Position numbers and translations under genes: made by a program. A stretch of DNA of 64,000 nt from Holosporaceae bacterium. Lineage in GTDB: Bacteria > Pseudomonadota > Alphaproteobacteria > UBA7879 > UBA5542. How positions within the stretch are numbered: position 1 is the first letter of the stretch; each line of letters starts with the position of its first letter. Location: NCBI GenBank assembly GCA_022646525.1, contig CP060261.1:620001-684000 (forward strand), given 5' to 3'. Under the pieces are notes generated by a model. That model saw only the letters and a list, made by a program, of their open reading frames with translations, did no database searches and was not told the origin of the DNA. Positions 30,542 through 40,416 of this stretch are shown in pieces.

Positions 30542-31105
30542 TTAGTATCCACATGGGCCCCCTGACATTTGATGGGTAAGGCCATCGACGGCAGCATCTG
30601 GATTTTCATAGTCTTCTTCCTCTTCGTCTGATTCAAGTGCAGGCATTACAACGCCCAGATATTGGCCGAACGCTGTTACTACATCATCGTCCCAATATTC
30701 AGACATTGCAACAGCGGCTGTTAATAAGTCGGTGTCTGCACCAGCTTCGACCTCACGGTGGCCTTCAAGCCATGTAAGCGCGTGGGCAAGAACGCGTGTG
30801 ACCGTGTTGCCATTTGTGAAGTCGAGCAACTTTGAAGCCCCATTCAAACGTGTCAGGACAGTGACAACATCATTTGCATTAACAGTGGCAAGGTAAGGGG
30901 CCACCGTGTTCGCAAAATCTGTATGCGTTGCTGGATCGAACTGTCCACCTAGTATGTATTTCTTGGCAGCTGTGAGGACTGACTGGCGTAGCTTTGTGTG
31001 TATGCCTGTACTGATAAGTGGATCATCTTCGCCGCCGCTTGCAGCTGATGCAACAAAGGGGCGGATAACACAAAATGCAAGGCACAGTGTAAAGATTTTT
31101 AACAT
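30542..31105 (-). CDS. exported protein with one G-x-x-x-D-L-L repeat
   Basis: A 187-residue exported protein: signal peptide MLKIFTLCLAFCVIRPFVAS, cleavage near SAAS. Helical mature chain (TKLRQSVLTAAKKYIL, DVVTVLTRLNGASKLLDF) and a clear family repeat: ALTWLEGHREVEAGADTDLL then TAAVAMSEYWDDDVVTAFGQ. An acidic linker follows (SDEEEEDYENPD). The C-terminus appears clipped by an indel, because tandem 24-27-base repeats coding for E-E-G-N-T-S-G-E-type units continue downstream to about 30460. It is one of the clearest carriers of the family motif. Confidence 0.65.
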   Translation of the reverse strand: MLKIFTLCLAFCVIRPFVASAASGGEDDPLISTGIHTKLRQSVLTAAKKYILGGQFDPATHTDFANTVAPYLATVNANDVVTVLTRLNGASKLLDFTNGNTVTRVLAHALTWLEGHREVEAGADTDLLTAAVAMSEYWDDDVVTAFGQYLGVVMPALESDEEEEDYENPDAAVDGLTHQMSGGPCGY

Positions 31106-31330
31106 ATTATATCTCCATGTTAGTTGAACAATGCAGGCTTATGCCTGTGAAGGCACTATGGTGCTGCTGATGCAGCAAAACAAGGCGAAAACGCGTTTAC
31201 TGTGTAACGTTTTGTTTTGGGTGGAAAAAAAAACTTTAGGGGGTATCAACGCAAAATAGAATGACGCGCGCGGGGCACCCCTGAATCGCCTGCGGAGTCT
31301 TTTTGCAAGCAGGGCCAGCGCAAGAAGGTT

Positions 31331-31779
31331 TTATTCTGGCGGTTGCCTGTTGAGGACATCGTTGAGCTTTTGCATGAATTCTGCGTCTGACCAATTATCG
31401 CACATGGTGCCCGCTTTTTCGATGAGATCCTCTGCTGATTTAGGCGTTACATGCTGGCCCGGGCCCTGATACCAGGTAACAGCACGGTCGAACACTTGCA
31501 AGCACAAGGGAATGTTGGGGGGCTCGTTCTCGAAAGGTATCAAGAAGTAGGGGTTTGGGAAAAGTTTTTCCAGAAATTTGGTGGAGAGGCCACTACATTT
31601 CGGCAGAAGGGCATCCATTAATGTGCGGTCGCTCAGCCAGTTTTCGTTGAGGTTTAAATGCTGCACCATCAGTTGACGGACACGGTTTGTGTGTGCTGCA
31701 CGATTATCTATTTCAGGGGTGGTTGTGGTGAACCCAAAAAAAGAAGGCCTAATAAAAGGCCTATAATAAGATACTTCAT
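31331..31779 (-). pseudogene. exported protein with one family repeat, signal peptide out of frame
   Basis: The start at 31779 behind AAGGATGG reads MKYLIIGLLLGLLFLGSPQP, an ideal signal peptide, but a T7 run places it out of frame with the body. The body frame (stop at 31331) contains TRVRQ-like helices (VRQLMVQHLNLNENWLSDRT, FLEKLFPNPYFLI) and a textbook repeat: TWYQGPGQHVTPKSAEDLIE then AGTMCDNWSDAEFMQKL. This repeat is very close to the last repeat of the large member at 32-33.7 kb, including the shared G-P-G-Q-H. Confidence 0.6.
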
Positions 31780-31956
31780 GATGATTTCCATCCTTCATTT
31801 TGTTATTTATTATTTTTTCCCTGCTAGGCTTTGTGAGGCCCATATAGCCTGGACAATATGCGTGTGCCCCACCCAAAACACAAGAAAAAAAGAGGGAGGC
31901 GCCCTTAAGTTATTGATTTTAGGATCAGAAATAAAAGGCGGCTGCAGGAGGGCCGG

Positions 31957-31987
31957 CAAAAAGAAAGGCCCCAGAGAGGGGCCTTTT
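31957..31987 (-). terminator. minus-strand terminator after large repeat protein
   Basis: AAGGCCCC pairs with GGGGCCTT around an AGAGA loop. On the minus strand it is followed by a T-rich run. It lies about 30 bases past the stop of the 32-33.7 kb gene. Confidence 0.75.
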
Positions 31988-32016
31988 GAGGGAGGAGGTA
32001 TATTTTGACACGTTTA

Positions 32017-33755
32017 TTATTCTTTTGCGTCATTAAGCAATAGATAAGCCCTTAATTGATCGACGAAAGTGTCTGCAGCCCATGTGTCGCTTACGGTGCC
32101 TGCGGTGGTGAGCAAATCGTCAGCGCTGCCGCGTGCGATGTGTTGCCCGGGGCCTTCTAGCCACCTTATGCTGAGGTTGAAAACCTCGGCCGTTTGGCTG
32201 GGGTGCTGATCAATAATCAGGAACAGGCGTTGCCATAATTCATGCAGCATCTCTGGGGTATGCGCGCCAAGAAGTGGTGTGAGGGCAGCGATGATATAAG
32301 CGTCATTAGGTTCTTCGGGGTTAAGCTGTAGTTCTTGGATCATCCATTGATCTTTGGTGGTTGTTCGTACGGCTTCTGGTACGTCTTCGCTGCCAACATC
32401 TTCAGCGTCTGCCATGCGTCCAAGTGCCCGCACAGCCTGCATGTGTGTTTGGTAGGCTTCACTGAACTCTTCTGGGGTGAACTCTCTAGACTTTGTACGC
32501 GCCACTGGTGCGGCGCTCTCGGCACTTTCTTCTTCAGTGTCTTCTTCTATGGCGATGCCCAGGTGATCTTTTAAAGTCTGCAAAGGTTCCCAGTCTTCGT
32601 CTAGAACAACGGTTTGGGCAGATGACAAAAGGTCTTCTTCGCTGCCCGCAACCACGTGGGGATGCATGGCAAGCCAGGCGACACCCAGGGCAAGTGCTGT
32701 CTTATTTTCGGGATCTTGACCTTCGATATCGTCAATCCGTACAAGATCAAGAACGCGGCCAAGGCGGCGGCGTACCGTTTCTTCATCGGCAACGGTTTGT
32801 GCCACGTCTTCAGGGGTGGGCTCTTCTTCTGTGGCAGGATCGGTAATGCCGTGGGCTTTGTGCAGGTGGAACATAAACCAAGCAGGGTTGGTGAGGGCGG
32901 CCTGCATAATGTCGGTAAAGGCGGCTTGGGCTTCTTCTGGCCAATCAAGCGCCACGCTGTTGAGGGCGTCAAGCATATCGTCAGCGCTGCCTTCAGCTAC
33001 ATCGTGGTGTGTGATGAGATAGTTGTGGGCAGCCCTGAGGCGTGTGCGCATAACCTTTGTAGCTGCATCGACATCGCCCTTAAAGCCGCCGTCTATATAA
33101 TCATCGAATGCGCGTTGTACTATTTTCCAGGTTGCACCTTCATCGTCTGTAGCCACGAGTTGTTGGACGTAGCGCATAATTTCAATGGCAGGCCCTTCTG
33201 TTGGGATTTCGCCATATATTAATTGGAGAAGTGCCGGGTGTACGCCGAGTGTTTCATCGACCAAATAGCTGGCCCGTGTGGCCAGGGCTGTGGCGTGTTC
33301 TGGGGTGAAGTCGGTACACGCGTCAGCAACAAGACTCAAAATTTGTTCAACAACATACATGTGGGCCAGGGCTTGCACCCGCAGGGCGTTGATATCACCC
33401 AGTTGATCTTCAGGCGTGGTGATAATGCTGTTGGCAAAAGGCAACCGTGACATCTGACACCGTGGCGTTCAGTGCATCTAACACCCGGCGTAGTTTGGCG
33501 TGCTGGGAGCTTTGTGGATCAACTTGATCGTCGGTGGCAACATGGAAGTCATGTTCTTGTGCAAAAGGGAAGAAGCATGCGCATGACGTTCTTTTCTGAG
33601 GGTTGGGCATTCTTCCTCCAGCGCGTCTGCCGTGGTGGCGTGGGCCCCTTGAAAGGTTAAGGCGAGGGGCGCGGCTAGAGAAAAGCAAGCAGGGATAGGC
33701 GTGATGTCAGGGTGCGGAATGTGGCCATGGGGGCCCTTGTTTTCATAAATTTCAT
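32017..33755 (-). CDS. large exported protein with three family repeats
   Basis: Largest member of the family. An unbroken frame of 478 residues runs 33453-32017. Three repeats of the motif are visible: THHDVAEGSADDMLDALNS, AWLAMHPHVVAGSEEDLL and RWLEGPGQHIARGSADDLL, each followed by a W-containing helix (DTWAADTFVDQLRAYLL in the last). Between them are helical and acidic stretches. The N-terminus is broken by frame changes: the start lies near 33755 (MKFMKTRAPMATF), the signal peptide continues in another frame (APLALTFQGAHATTADA), then DFHVATDDQVDPQSSQHAKL joins the main frame. This protein best shows that the motif is a repeating module. Confidence 0.65.
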
Positions 33756-34529
33756 GTTGTGTTGGTGGTTTAATAATGCGGAGACCATGGCCGAAATACA
33801 AGGAAAAATCAGCAGTTCGCAGGCCGCATAAAGGAAGCGCATGTTTTTGTGTGAAAAAACCGGGTATGGGTTTTGTATGGAAAGCCTTTAGGTGGGGCCG
33901 TAAAATGTGGGGAGTTAGTAAGGTGACGGCTATTGTTAAACAGTGGCTGCGATTAAAACAGTTGCCGAAGAGAGGGAAAATCGAGGGGGGCTTATCTGGG
34001 AAACCAGAATTGGTGAAATCAGGGGGATACTCCGCAAACCTTGTTGCGTAACCCCTGTTTCACCTGCAATGTAATCAGTCTTTTCTGCAATTACAAGTTT
34101 AAAAAACACGATTTTTTCAACTGGCAATTCAAAAAGCGCCTTGATACCATCTGCCCGAGTTGTTGTTGTGTTGCTTTGAACTGCCCGTTGCACGGCAAGG
34201 ATTGTGGCGCAGCAGCTATATCGAGCATATATGCAACCAATGTTGTGCAGTGTGCTTTTAGGGGGGTCAACCCCCTGGTTGTGTTCAGTGTGACAGCGGT
34301 TGTTGAACAGCTTTTAGGATCAACTGTAAGTGGCCGAATGTGTGGGGTAATTCTTGCTGATTATGACAGATTGTTAGGTATGGCAAATTGTTGTAGTGAG
34401 CCTTTCTTCTGCGAGAATGACGTGTTCGGCCATTTTTTTTAATGCTGTGTGAGGGCCATGGTGTGCGACTGCCTGATGCGAAAACGTTGCTTAACTGCTT
34501 TATACAAAAACCCCATGCACACGCCCTGT
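33756..34529. other. intergenic stretch without recognisable gene
   Basis: About 770 bases lie between two exported-protein genes. There are scattered frames on both strands but no signal peptide, ribosome site or repeat motif that I can tie together. It may be an old gene decayed past recognition. Confidence 0.4.
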
Positions 34530-34566
34530 AAAAAACGGCATGCGCCCCCTGCGTGCATACCGTTTT
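34530..34566 (-). terminator. minus-strand terminator
   Basis: On the minus strand a long stem (ACGGTATGCACGC against GCGCATGCCGT, with a small bulge) is followed by six T residues. It lies about 40 bases downstream of the stop of the 35.9-34.6 kb gene. Confidence 0.8.
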
Positions 34567-34606
34567 ATGTGCTGTATCACCCTATTTTAGGTGTTTTGAA
34601 GAGAGG

Positions 34607-35935
34607 CTATTCTTCTTCTCTGACAATCTCTTCCCAGGGATGTGTAGTGCCGGTGCTTCCGGCCCCCGCGTTTTCATCTTCTGTGCCCACACCATCTGCA
34701 GGGGTGTTTTCAGGCGCCCCTTCCTCTGCTAGATACTGCTCTAACAGGGAAACGGTATTTTGGGGTTGTTGGGTTCTGTCAAGGTCTTCCACTTCGTCAA
34801 ATGCGCCAGCAAGACTGGAGTGTTGGAAGTTGAATTCAGGATCTGCAGCGCGCTGTTCAACCATCCAGGGTACGACAATGTCGTAGACGGTTTGCCATTC
34901 GTCTTCTCTGGATTCATCGAGAAATCTCACAAGCCACCCGCTGATGGTGGTGGCAAACACATCATTTCCCTTAGCGGCATGATAGATTTTGTTAAATAGT
35001 TTTAAGTCGAACAGATGGTGGGCGAATGTATCTAAACCGTAATAGTGAGCCGCTGCTGTGACAACCCAGTTGAGGCGTTTGGCCGTTTCTTCTTGATCTT
35101 CTTCATCGGCATTTACCGTTGCTAACACGTGAACAAAGTCGTCTGTTATAGGGCCGGCGCATGCTGATGGTGTGGCATAGGCCAAGTCATAGAGAGGCGC
35201 AAGCCAAAAAGACATATCGATACCACGAGGTTGATGGGGTGCAAAAGTGCCGACAGTATTACGATTGTTTAGAGGTACACTATCATCTGAGTTAGGTAAA
35301 ACAGTAATACTTTCCCGTAGTGGTTCAAGGTCAGTTACTCGGATGCGCGATATAAATGTGGCATAAGCTGTACAGATTCCCTTAAGGACAGTGGGAGGTA
35401 GATCGGGGTCTCTGTCTCTCCAAAGGGTTATTTGCCGGGCCAACTGAAAGAGGGTGACGCGTGCGCCCGTTGGATCGAAACGGGGGGGGGTGTCGGCTGT
35501 GCGGTATTGGGTGTGGGTGAATGCTGCAGCGCCGCTTACTATGGCCTCTAATTCATGTGGGGCAAACTTGTTTAGAATAAGGGTTTGAAGATTCGCCACA
35601 ACGTTGGGAAGGGGCATGTGGGTTCTGTGCTGGTCAGCCGGAATATCGTCGCCACACCATCTTGTTCGAATGACATCAGCCAATGACTGTGCTTGGAGCA
35701 GGACTTCTTCTAAAGCAGCCTGTTGTTCGGCGAGGAACAGCTCGCATGCTGTGGCAATTTCTTCTTCTTCAAGATCTTCTGTTGTGGCGTGGTTCGGTGT
35801 GACAGGGCTATTTCTGTGGCCTTCTTGGTCGCCAGTATCAATTGCGGTGGCGGCAGTGGCGGTGCCCGGCAAGGTGAAAGGGGTGGATAACAAGGCGCAC
35901 AAGGCAATGGTTAATAAATAGTGTGAGGACTTCAT
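34607..35935 (-). CDS. exported helical protein of unknown function
   Basis: An unbroken 442-residue gene. The start at 35935 follows AAGGAGATCCC. Signal peptide MKSSHYLLTIALCALLSTPF, cleavage near TATAA. The mature chain is acidic and helical (EEEIATACELFLAEQQAALE), with a central region rich in aromatic residues (DMSFWLAPLYDLAYATP) and a disordered acidic tail (GTEDENAGAGSTGTTHPWEE). The exact G-S-x-x-D-L-L motif is not evident, but size, leader and composition match its neighbours. A strong terminator follows. Confidence 0.7.
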   Translation of the reverse strand: MKSSHYLLTIALCALLSTPFTLPGTATAATAIDTGDQEGHRNSPVTPNHATTEDLEEEEIATACELFLAEQQAALEEVLLQAQSLADVIRTRWCGDDIPADQHRTHMPLPNVVANLQTLILNKFAPHELEAIVSGAAAFTHTQYRTADTPPRFDPTGARVTLFQLARQITLWRDRDPDLPPTVLKGICTAYATFISRIRVTDLEPLRESITVLPNSDDSVPLNNRNTVGTFAPHQPRGIDMSFWLAPLYDLAYATPSACAGPITDDFVHVLATVNADEEDQEETAKRLNWVVTAAAHYYGLDTFAHHLFDLKLFNKIYHAAKGNDVFATTISGWLVRFLDESREDEWQTVYDIVVPWMVEQRAADPEFNFQHSSLAGAFDEVEDLDRTQQPQNTVSLLEQYLAEEGAPENTPADGVGTEDENAGAGSTGTTHPWEEIVREEE

Positions 35936-36077
35936 GGGATCTCCTTAAAAAAGGTTGTAAGTTGCTTTTTTAGATGATGGGTGGGTGTGTTGCCCTTTGT
36001 CAAGGCGTGGTGTGGTGCTTTGATTTAACCCATGGTTTTTTGTGATTTTTTAAGTGCGTGCAGAGTGTGCGCCCTCA

Positions 36078-36114
36078 GAAAAAATCACCCCCCGGTTGGT
36101 ATGACCAGGGGGTG
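36078..36114 (-). terminator. minus-strand terminator
   Basis: CACCCCC pairs with GGGGGTG, with further GGT/ACC pairing inside. On the minus strand it is followed by six T residues. It closes the gene that starts near 37176. Confidence 0.8.
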
Positions 36115-36134
36115 TATAGGTGTTGGGTGTTTTT

Positions 36135-37176
36135 ATTCGTCAGCACTTTATCCCATCCTTCACGGCCAAGATCGTTGGACACCACTTCGTGAGACATACC
36201 CAAACAACGTGGCGGCCCAGTCTGCATCGTTACCAGACTGGGTGAACAATTGATTGAGGAGTTGTACGGTGTAGAAGTGATTTTCCTATGTATCTTGCAC
36301 GAATATTTGTTGTTGGTGTTGCTGAAGACAAATTCAATATGGGCGACTTGGGCATCGATTTTTGGGGTTAAGAATAGTCTTCAAACGCATCACCATCGGT
36401 TGCCCATTCGTCCTCTTCTTCTTCAGTGGGAGTGCGTGTGAGATAGCCTTCATCTGTGGGATCATTTGTATATTCACCTTCACCGTCGCTGTCGTCTTTC
36501 CAGAACAGAACATCGGTTGCAGTGACCATGTCGGAACCGAGATGCGCTCTGATCACATCCGAAATTTCAGTAGGTGAGTAAAGCTCCCAGGCCCGACGAA
36601 TGTTCACAAATATGCGGGCTACGTCACTGCCGTGGATGGGCGGAAAAACCAGTTCGTTATCACGGACAAAGGCGACGACGCCCTCAAAGTCGCTGGCATC
36701 AAGTAAGCCGATGAGGGCTTGAATCACCTGTGTGTGGTGGGTGACGTCATTCGTATACTGATGAAAGCCATCGAAGAAGGCGTCGCCCACTTTTTTAAGA
36801 TGTGTATGCAGCACGCCGGGTGATTGATGGAGCGTTGTGAAAACATGAACCATTTTGTCGAATACGGATTCGCCCTGGGCATGGGCGGCCTGTTGCTGAT
36901 AGCGCCCAAGGAATAAAAGGGCCGCTTTGGAAAAATGTGCGTCGAAATTGGCCAAAGACTGTGCCACAAGGGGAGCAAGGGCCGTTTGTTTTGTGTCGGT
37001 ATGGAGTTGTACTTCGGGTGTGTCACGCAGCATTTTTTGGGCGGCGGGGATGAAGGGCGTATGATCGATATCAGCGTAGGTCGATGAGGCACCTATTGCC
37101 CAAGAAACCATGCTAAGAGTGGTGATAAAAGCCCCCCATAATGCACTGATTTTGTGGCGTATACAGCGCGTTTCAT
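36135..37176 (-). pseudogene. exported helical protein, frameshifted at both ends
   Basis: The main frame (37111-36368) gives about 247 residues with helical segments (SLANFDAHFSKAALLFLGR, VVAFVRDNELVFPP) and an acidic end (TRTPTEEEEDEWATDGD). The ATG at 37176 behind AAGGAAACACC is out of frame with the signal-peptide core found in the body frame (KISALWGAFITTLSMVSWAI, cut near SSTYA). Downstream of the stop at 36368 another frame (NQLFTQSGNDADWAATLFGY) resembles the family's D-W helix, suggesting that the original protein extended to about 36140. Confidence 0.55.
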
Positions 37177-37342
37177 GGTGTTTCCTTATATTATTGAAGG
37201 GCCGATAAAATTGATTATGATCTGATTATAGGGCCCTCTTTTTTATTTATATCACTGTTTGACGGAGGGCGCCTAGGCTGTTTTAAACGCTTCTTTTTTT
37301 ATGTGGGGTGAGGCGTGCGTTTAGGCTTCTTCAGCTTCAGGA

Positions 37343-38305
37343 TCAAAATTTCAGTGTCGACGGAATCAGCGGAGCTGCTGGAAGCGCGCCGGTAAAGGAT
37401 GGGCACAGGTTCTGCATTTGGAAAATGAACGTGCTTTTCTTCGGACTGCCACAGGCGATCTGAGAGAAAGCCCCACGCATGGGCTCTGCAGGGTGGGTGA
37501 TTTGGTGATACCCTGACCACTGGTGAAAGGCATCAATGGCGTCATCTACTTGGCCAAAGGCGTGGTGTATGTTGAACTGGCCTTGTAGTGTGCTGAGGCA
37601 AGTTCGATAGTGGTACTCAATGGCCTCGGCACAATGAAAGACAGGCAGCCTATCTGTTTCGAAATTGGCTGTGCTGAATAAATCTTTAAGCTGGGCACGC
37701 ATGGCTTGTAAAATGAGAGGGTGCACACTGAATGTTTCATAGAGGGGATAAAACACATGCTGGGCATACCACAGGTGTGTTTCAGCCGTACAGTGGGGCA
37801 TGAGGTGGATGATAGAATTGTAGATGAAGTTGACCACCCCCATATGGGCAGCGGGGGTGGCCGCATTGGTAAGGGCCCACACAAAGGTGGCCACCTCTGG
37901 CAAGGCATCGGGACCTTGTGGAGAGCGCCCTGCGTCATAATAATACTGAAGGCCATAAGACATCAGTTTTTCTTGGGTGTCGGGGCTGAAGCCCTCTTGA
38001 TTCCATGTGGTGATGAGGCCTTCGAAGGCGCGGTTAAGATCGGCCAAAGAGATACCTGCGTACTGTTGGAAGTTTTGCACTGGCTCAAAGTCTGCAAACG
38101 TCAAATCTAGATTTGTGGGGGTGGGGGCCCGGGGGCTGAGATGGTAGCCGGGGGATTCATTTGAGCTGAAGTCTTCCATATCTGTGTCGGCAGAGAAGGC
38201 AGGAGCAGCGATGAACAGGCTGCAAAGGATCAAGAAAATTCCCCCGATGAAGGGCAGAGAATAAGCGTTGGTGTGGCCAGTGGGGGCCTTTTGGAAAAGG
38301 GGCAT
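37343..38305 (-). CDS. exported helical protein of unknown function
   Basis: An open frame of 320 residues. The start at 38305 follows AAGGATCTC. After a polar lead (MPLFQKAPTGHTNAYS) comes a hydrophobic segment (LPFIGGIFLILCSLFIAAPA) and a cleavage near FSADT. The mature chain is helical and aromatic (LSADLNR-like helices, MGVVNFIYNSIIHLMPHC, HLWYAQHVFYPLYETFSVH). The last 40 residues may be in a shifted frame, because another frame continues with HFPNAEPVPILYRRASSSS to about 37320. No family recognised. Confidence 0.6.
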   Translation of the reverse strand: MPLFQKAPTGHTNAYSLPFIGGIFLILCSLFIAAPAFSADTDMEDFSSNESPGYHLSPRAPTPTNLDLTFADFEPVQNFQQYAGISLADLNRAFEGLITTWNQEGFSPDTQEKLMSYGLQYYYDAGRSPQGPDALPEVATFVWALTNAATPAAHMGVVNFIYNSIIHLMPHCTAETHLWYAQHVFYPLYETFSVHPLILQAMRAQLKDLFSTANFETDRLPVFHCAEAIEYHYRTCLSTLQGQFNIHHAFGQVDDAIDAFHQWSGYHQITHPAEPMRGAFSQIACGSPKKSTFIFQMQNLCPSFTGALPAAPLIPSTLKF

Positions 38306-38492
38306 GATGAGATCCTTTATATTTTTTATCTTTATTTTCTTGGTGTTTTAAATTCTTTTTTCCTTTTATGCCATGTGTTTTGGTGCATATGAGGCCATCA
38401 TTTTTGTGCACATCGTTGATATTGAACCCTTTGCAAAAAGGGCGCCCCTTTTGCGACGCGGCAAAAAGGGGCGAGAGGTTATTATGCATGAT

Positions 38493-39552
38493 TTAGGAGG
38501 GTTCTGTTGAGTTTGGTGGGGAATAGGATGGACTGTGTGGCGAATACGGGGGGCTTGATGGAGAATACCCCGATGACACCGGGTTGGAATAAGGATAAAA
38601 TGCGCCTTGTTTTTGTTGGCGTGCCAAGTGTCTTTGTGTTTCGAATGCTGTTAACGCGCCTTCTAACATGGAGCAAGGATTTTTTTTATAAGGATCTTGC
38701 GCAAACTGTTGTGTTAACAGGGTAAGGTGGTACAATGCTATATTGTAATCGTAATTCATATAATGGTAATGGCCGCAAATTCTTGCCACAAGGCCACCCA
38801 CACGATCGAACTGACCGATTGTTTGTTCGTTCCATATTAATTGAAGGGTGGATCGGAAAGCAAGGGGGGCAAATCCTTTTTTCCAGTTATAAGATTCGTG
38901 GGTTTGGTGAAGATACCGAACAGCCCTTTCGTGCAAGAGGGTGCCGTGGGGCAGCTGCTTCATAACGGTGTTATACAGATGCCAGATATAGTCGCCTGAT
39001 TCCCACTGATCATTGCAGCGCAGCAAGGTTTCTAGCAAATTGCAGGTGCGCTGAAGAGAAGGCCGGTCTATCTGTTGTTTTTTAGCGCTGTACATCTGCT
39101 GGCTATCATAATCAAGTGCAATTTGAAGAAGGGCATCGTAGACGGCAGGGGCTGGGTGGCGGTCAAACCAATGATGGAGTAATATGCCAAGGGTTTCGTC
39201 GACATCCTTTCGGCTGAAGCCCGAAATATGAATAAACTGTTCGTAGAGAGACTCTTCGGGTTGTGGGGTTTGTTGTGCTAACCAGGGGGGTGTGGAAGAG
39301 CGGGGCGAGAGGCCAGCGGTGTGTCGGCCGCGTTCGCTGCCATACGGACTGCTGCCATGGGGAGCTTTCCTCTTCGATGCCTTCCATCGCTGCACCTTCT
39401 GGAATTTCAACGTGTTGTGTTAAAGGGCTGTGTGCGGCGGGGCTGCCCAAGCCCGGCATGCCTAGTTCGCTTTCACTGCCATACGCCACTGCGTGGGTGC
39501 TGACAAGAAGGCCCATAGATAAAAGGCAGATGAGAGAAAAACGTGTGTTCAT
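38493..39552 (-). pseudogene. exported protein with RNA polymerase II CTD-like tail, one frameshift
   Basis: The start at 39552 behind AAGGAGCATC gives MNTRFSLICLLSMGLLVSTH, cleavage near AVAYG. A single frame change near 39360 links to a 300-residue body: helical (EQFIHISGFSRKDVDETLGI, LQRTCNLLETLLRCND) and then a tyrosine- and histidine-rich stretch. The C-terminus holds three seven-residue units in register: YSPSSPP, YSPHSPS, YSPPNST. These match the eukaryotic RNA polymerase II CTD consensus YSPTSPS. Same strand and style as the neighbouring exported proteins. Confidence 0.65.
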
Positions 39553-39608
39553 ATAGATGCTCCTTAACAAGGTTAAAAGGGCGCGGGGCGCCGTTAGTGA
39601 AGGGGGCG

Positions 39609-40033
39609 TTATTGATTGTCATCGCCGCCCTTTTTTCTTTTTGATGCTTTTCGGGCTGCATAGGCTTGCATATAATCTGAGGTGCCACCAGATGCCTGTT
39701 TGGGGGGGCGCTTGTCTTTATTTCTCTTTTCTTCCTACATTTTTTTTGTTTATGCCGCGTGACTTCTTGTTCGAGTTCGTCGCCTGTGAGGGCACCTTCG
39801 CTGTCGTAGACGGCCTCTATGCTGGCTTGATGGATGAGGTGCCTCTTCTGCAGATTCATCGCCGAAGCCAACTGTTACAAGGCGTTGAAACAGATGTTTA
39901 TAGGGAAGGGGTTACCTGGATCAAGTTCGAGCGATTCAAGGCCGCAATGGGCAAAAGAAGCCTGCTGGGTTGCCCCTAAAAAGGACAAGAAAAGTATGCA
40001 GAAAGCCAACGCCGGACGGATACCGTTGATCAT
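39609..40033 (-). pseudogene. small exported basic protein, frameshifted
   Basis: The start at 40033 behind TTAGGGAGGAA gives a signal peptide (MINGIRPALAFCILFLSFLG, cut near SFAH). After a frame change near 39890 a helical part follows (SIEAVYDSEGALTGDELEQE). After another near 39715, at a C-rich run, a basic tail follows (SDYMQAYAARKASKRKKGGD) ending at 39609. The former protein would be about 140 residues. It is the rightmost member of the minus-strand exported island. Confidence 0.5.
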
Positions 40034-40175
40034 GAAATTCCTCCCTAAATTTCTTCTTATTTCATTATGATTTTTTTTAGGAGGAGTTGGCAAGCCGTTT
40101 TAGAATATTTTGGTAAAAAAAGAAGAAGTTCAGAAATATCAGATATGTAGTTTTTAGAGAGCGCCTTATAAAAAC

Positions 40176-40217
40176 AAGGTTCCATAAGGGCCCAATTGCG
40201 GGCCTTTATGGAACCTT
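40176..40217. terminator. long hairpin at end of exported-protein island
   Basis: AAGGTTCCATAA pairs with TTATGGAACCTT, with a further GGCCC/GGGCC inner stem around a short loop. T-rich runs lie on both sides. It stands alone, with no gene ending right at it on either strand. Confidence 0.55.
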
Positions 40218-40377
40218 TTAAATAATCTCAAGAGTCAAGTGTTCAACTCTCCCTAAATTTATAATTTATTTATTTATTAATTTAATCGTAGCACTTTTAG
40301 ATGAAAAAAAAAACATTTTTTTGAAAAAAAAAATGCGGTCTTTGAAGGGGTTACGAACAAGGAGAGAACAAATAAAA

Positions 40378-40398
40378 GGGGGCCTTTGTATCGCCCCC
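40378..40398 (+). promoter_or_regulatory. leader hairpin before phage-like gene
   Basis: GGGGGC pairs with GCCCCC across a nine-base loop, ending 18 bases before the next start codon. It lacks a T tail, so it may be a leader hairpin rather than a terminator. Confidence 0.45.
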
Positions 40399-40416
40399 CA
40401 TTTGTGAGGAGGAAAC

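Noticed and set aside
34041..34442. 133-codon plus-strand frame between exported-protein genes
   Set aside because: It has unusual cysteine-rich composition, no ribosome site and no motif, and it looks like chance or the mirror of decayed sequence.
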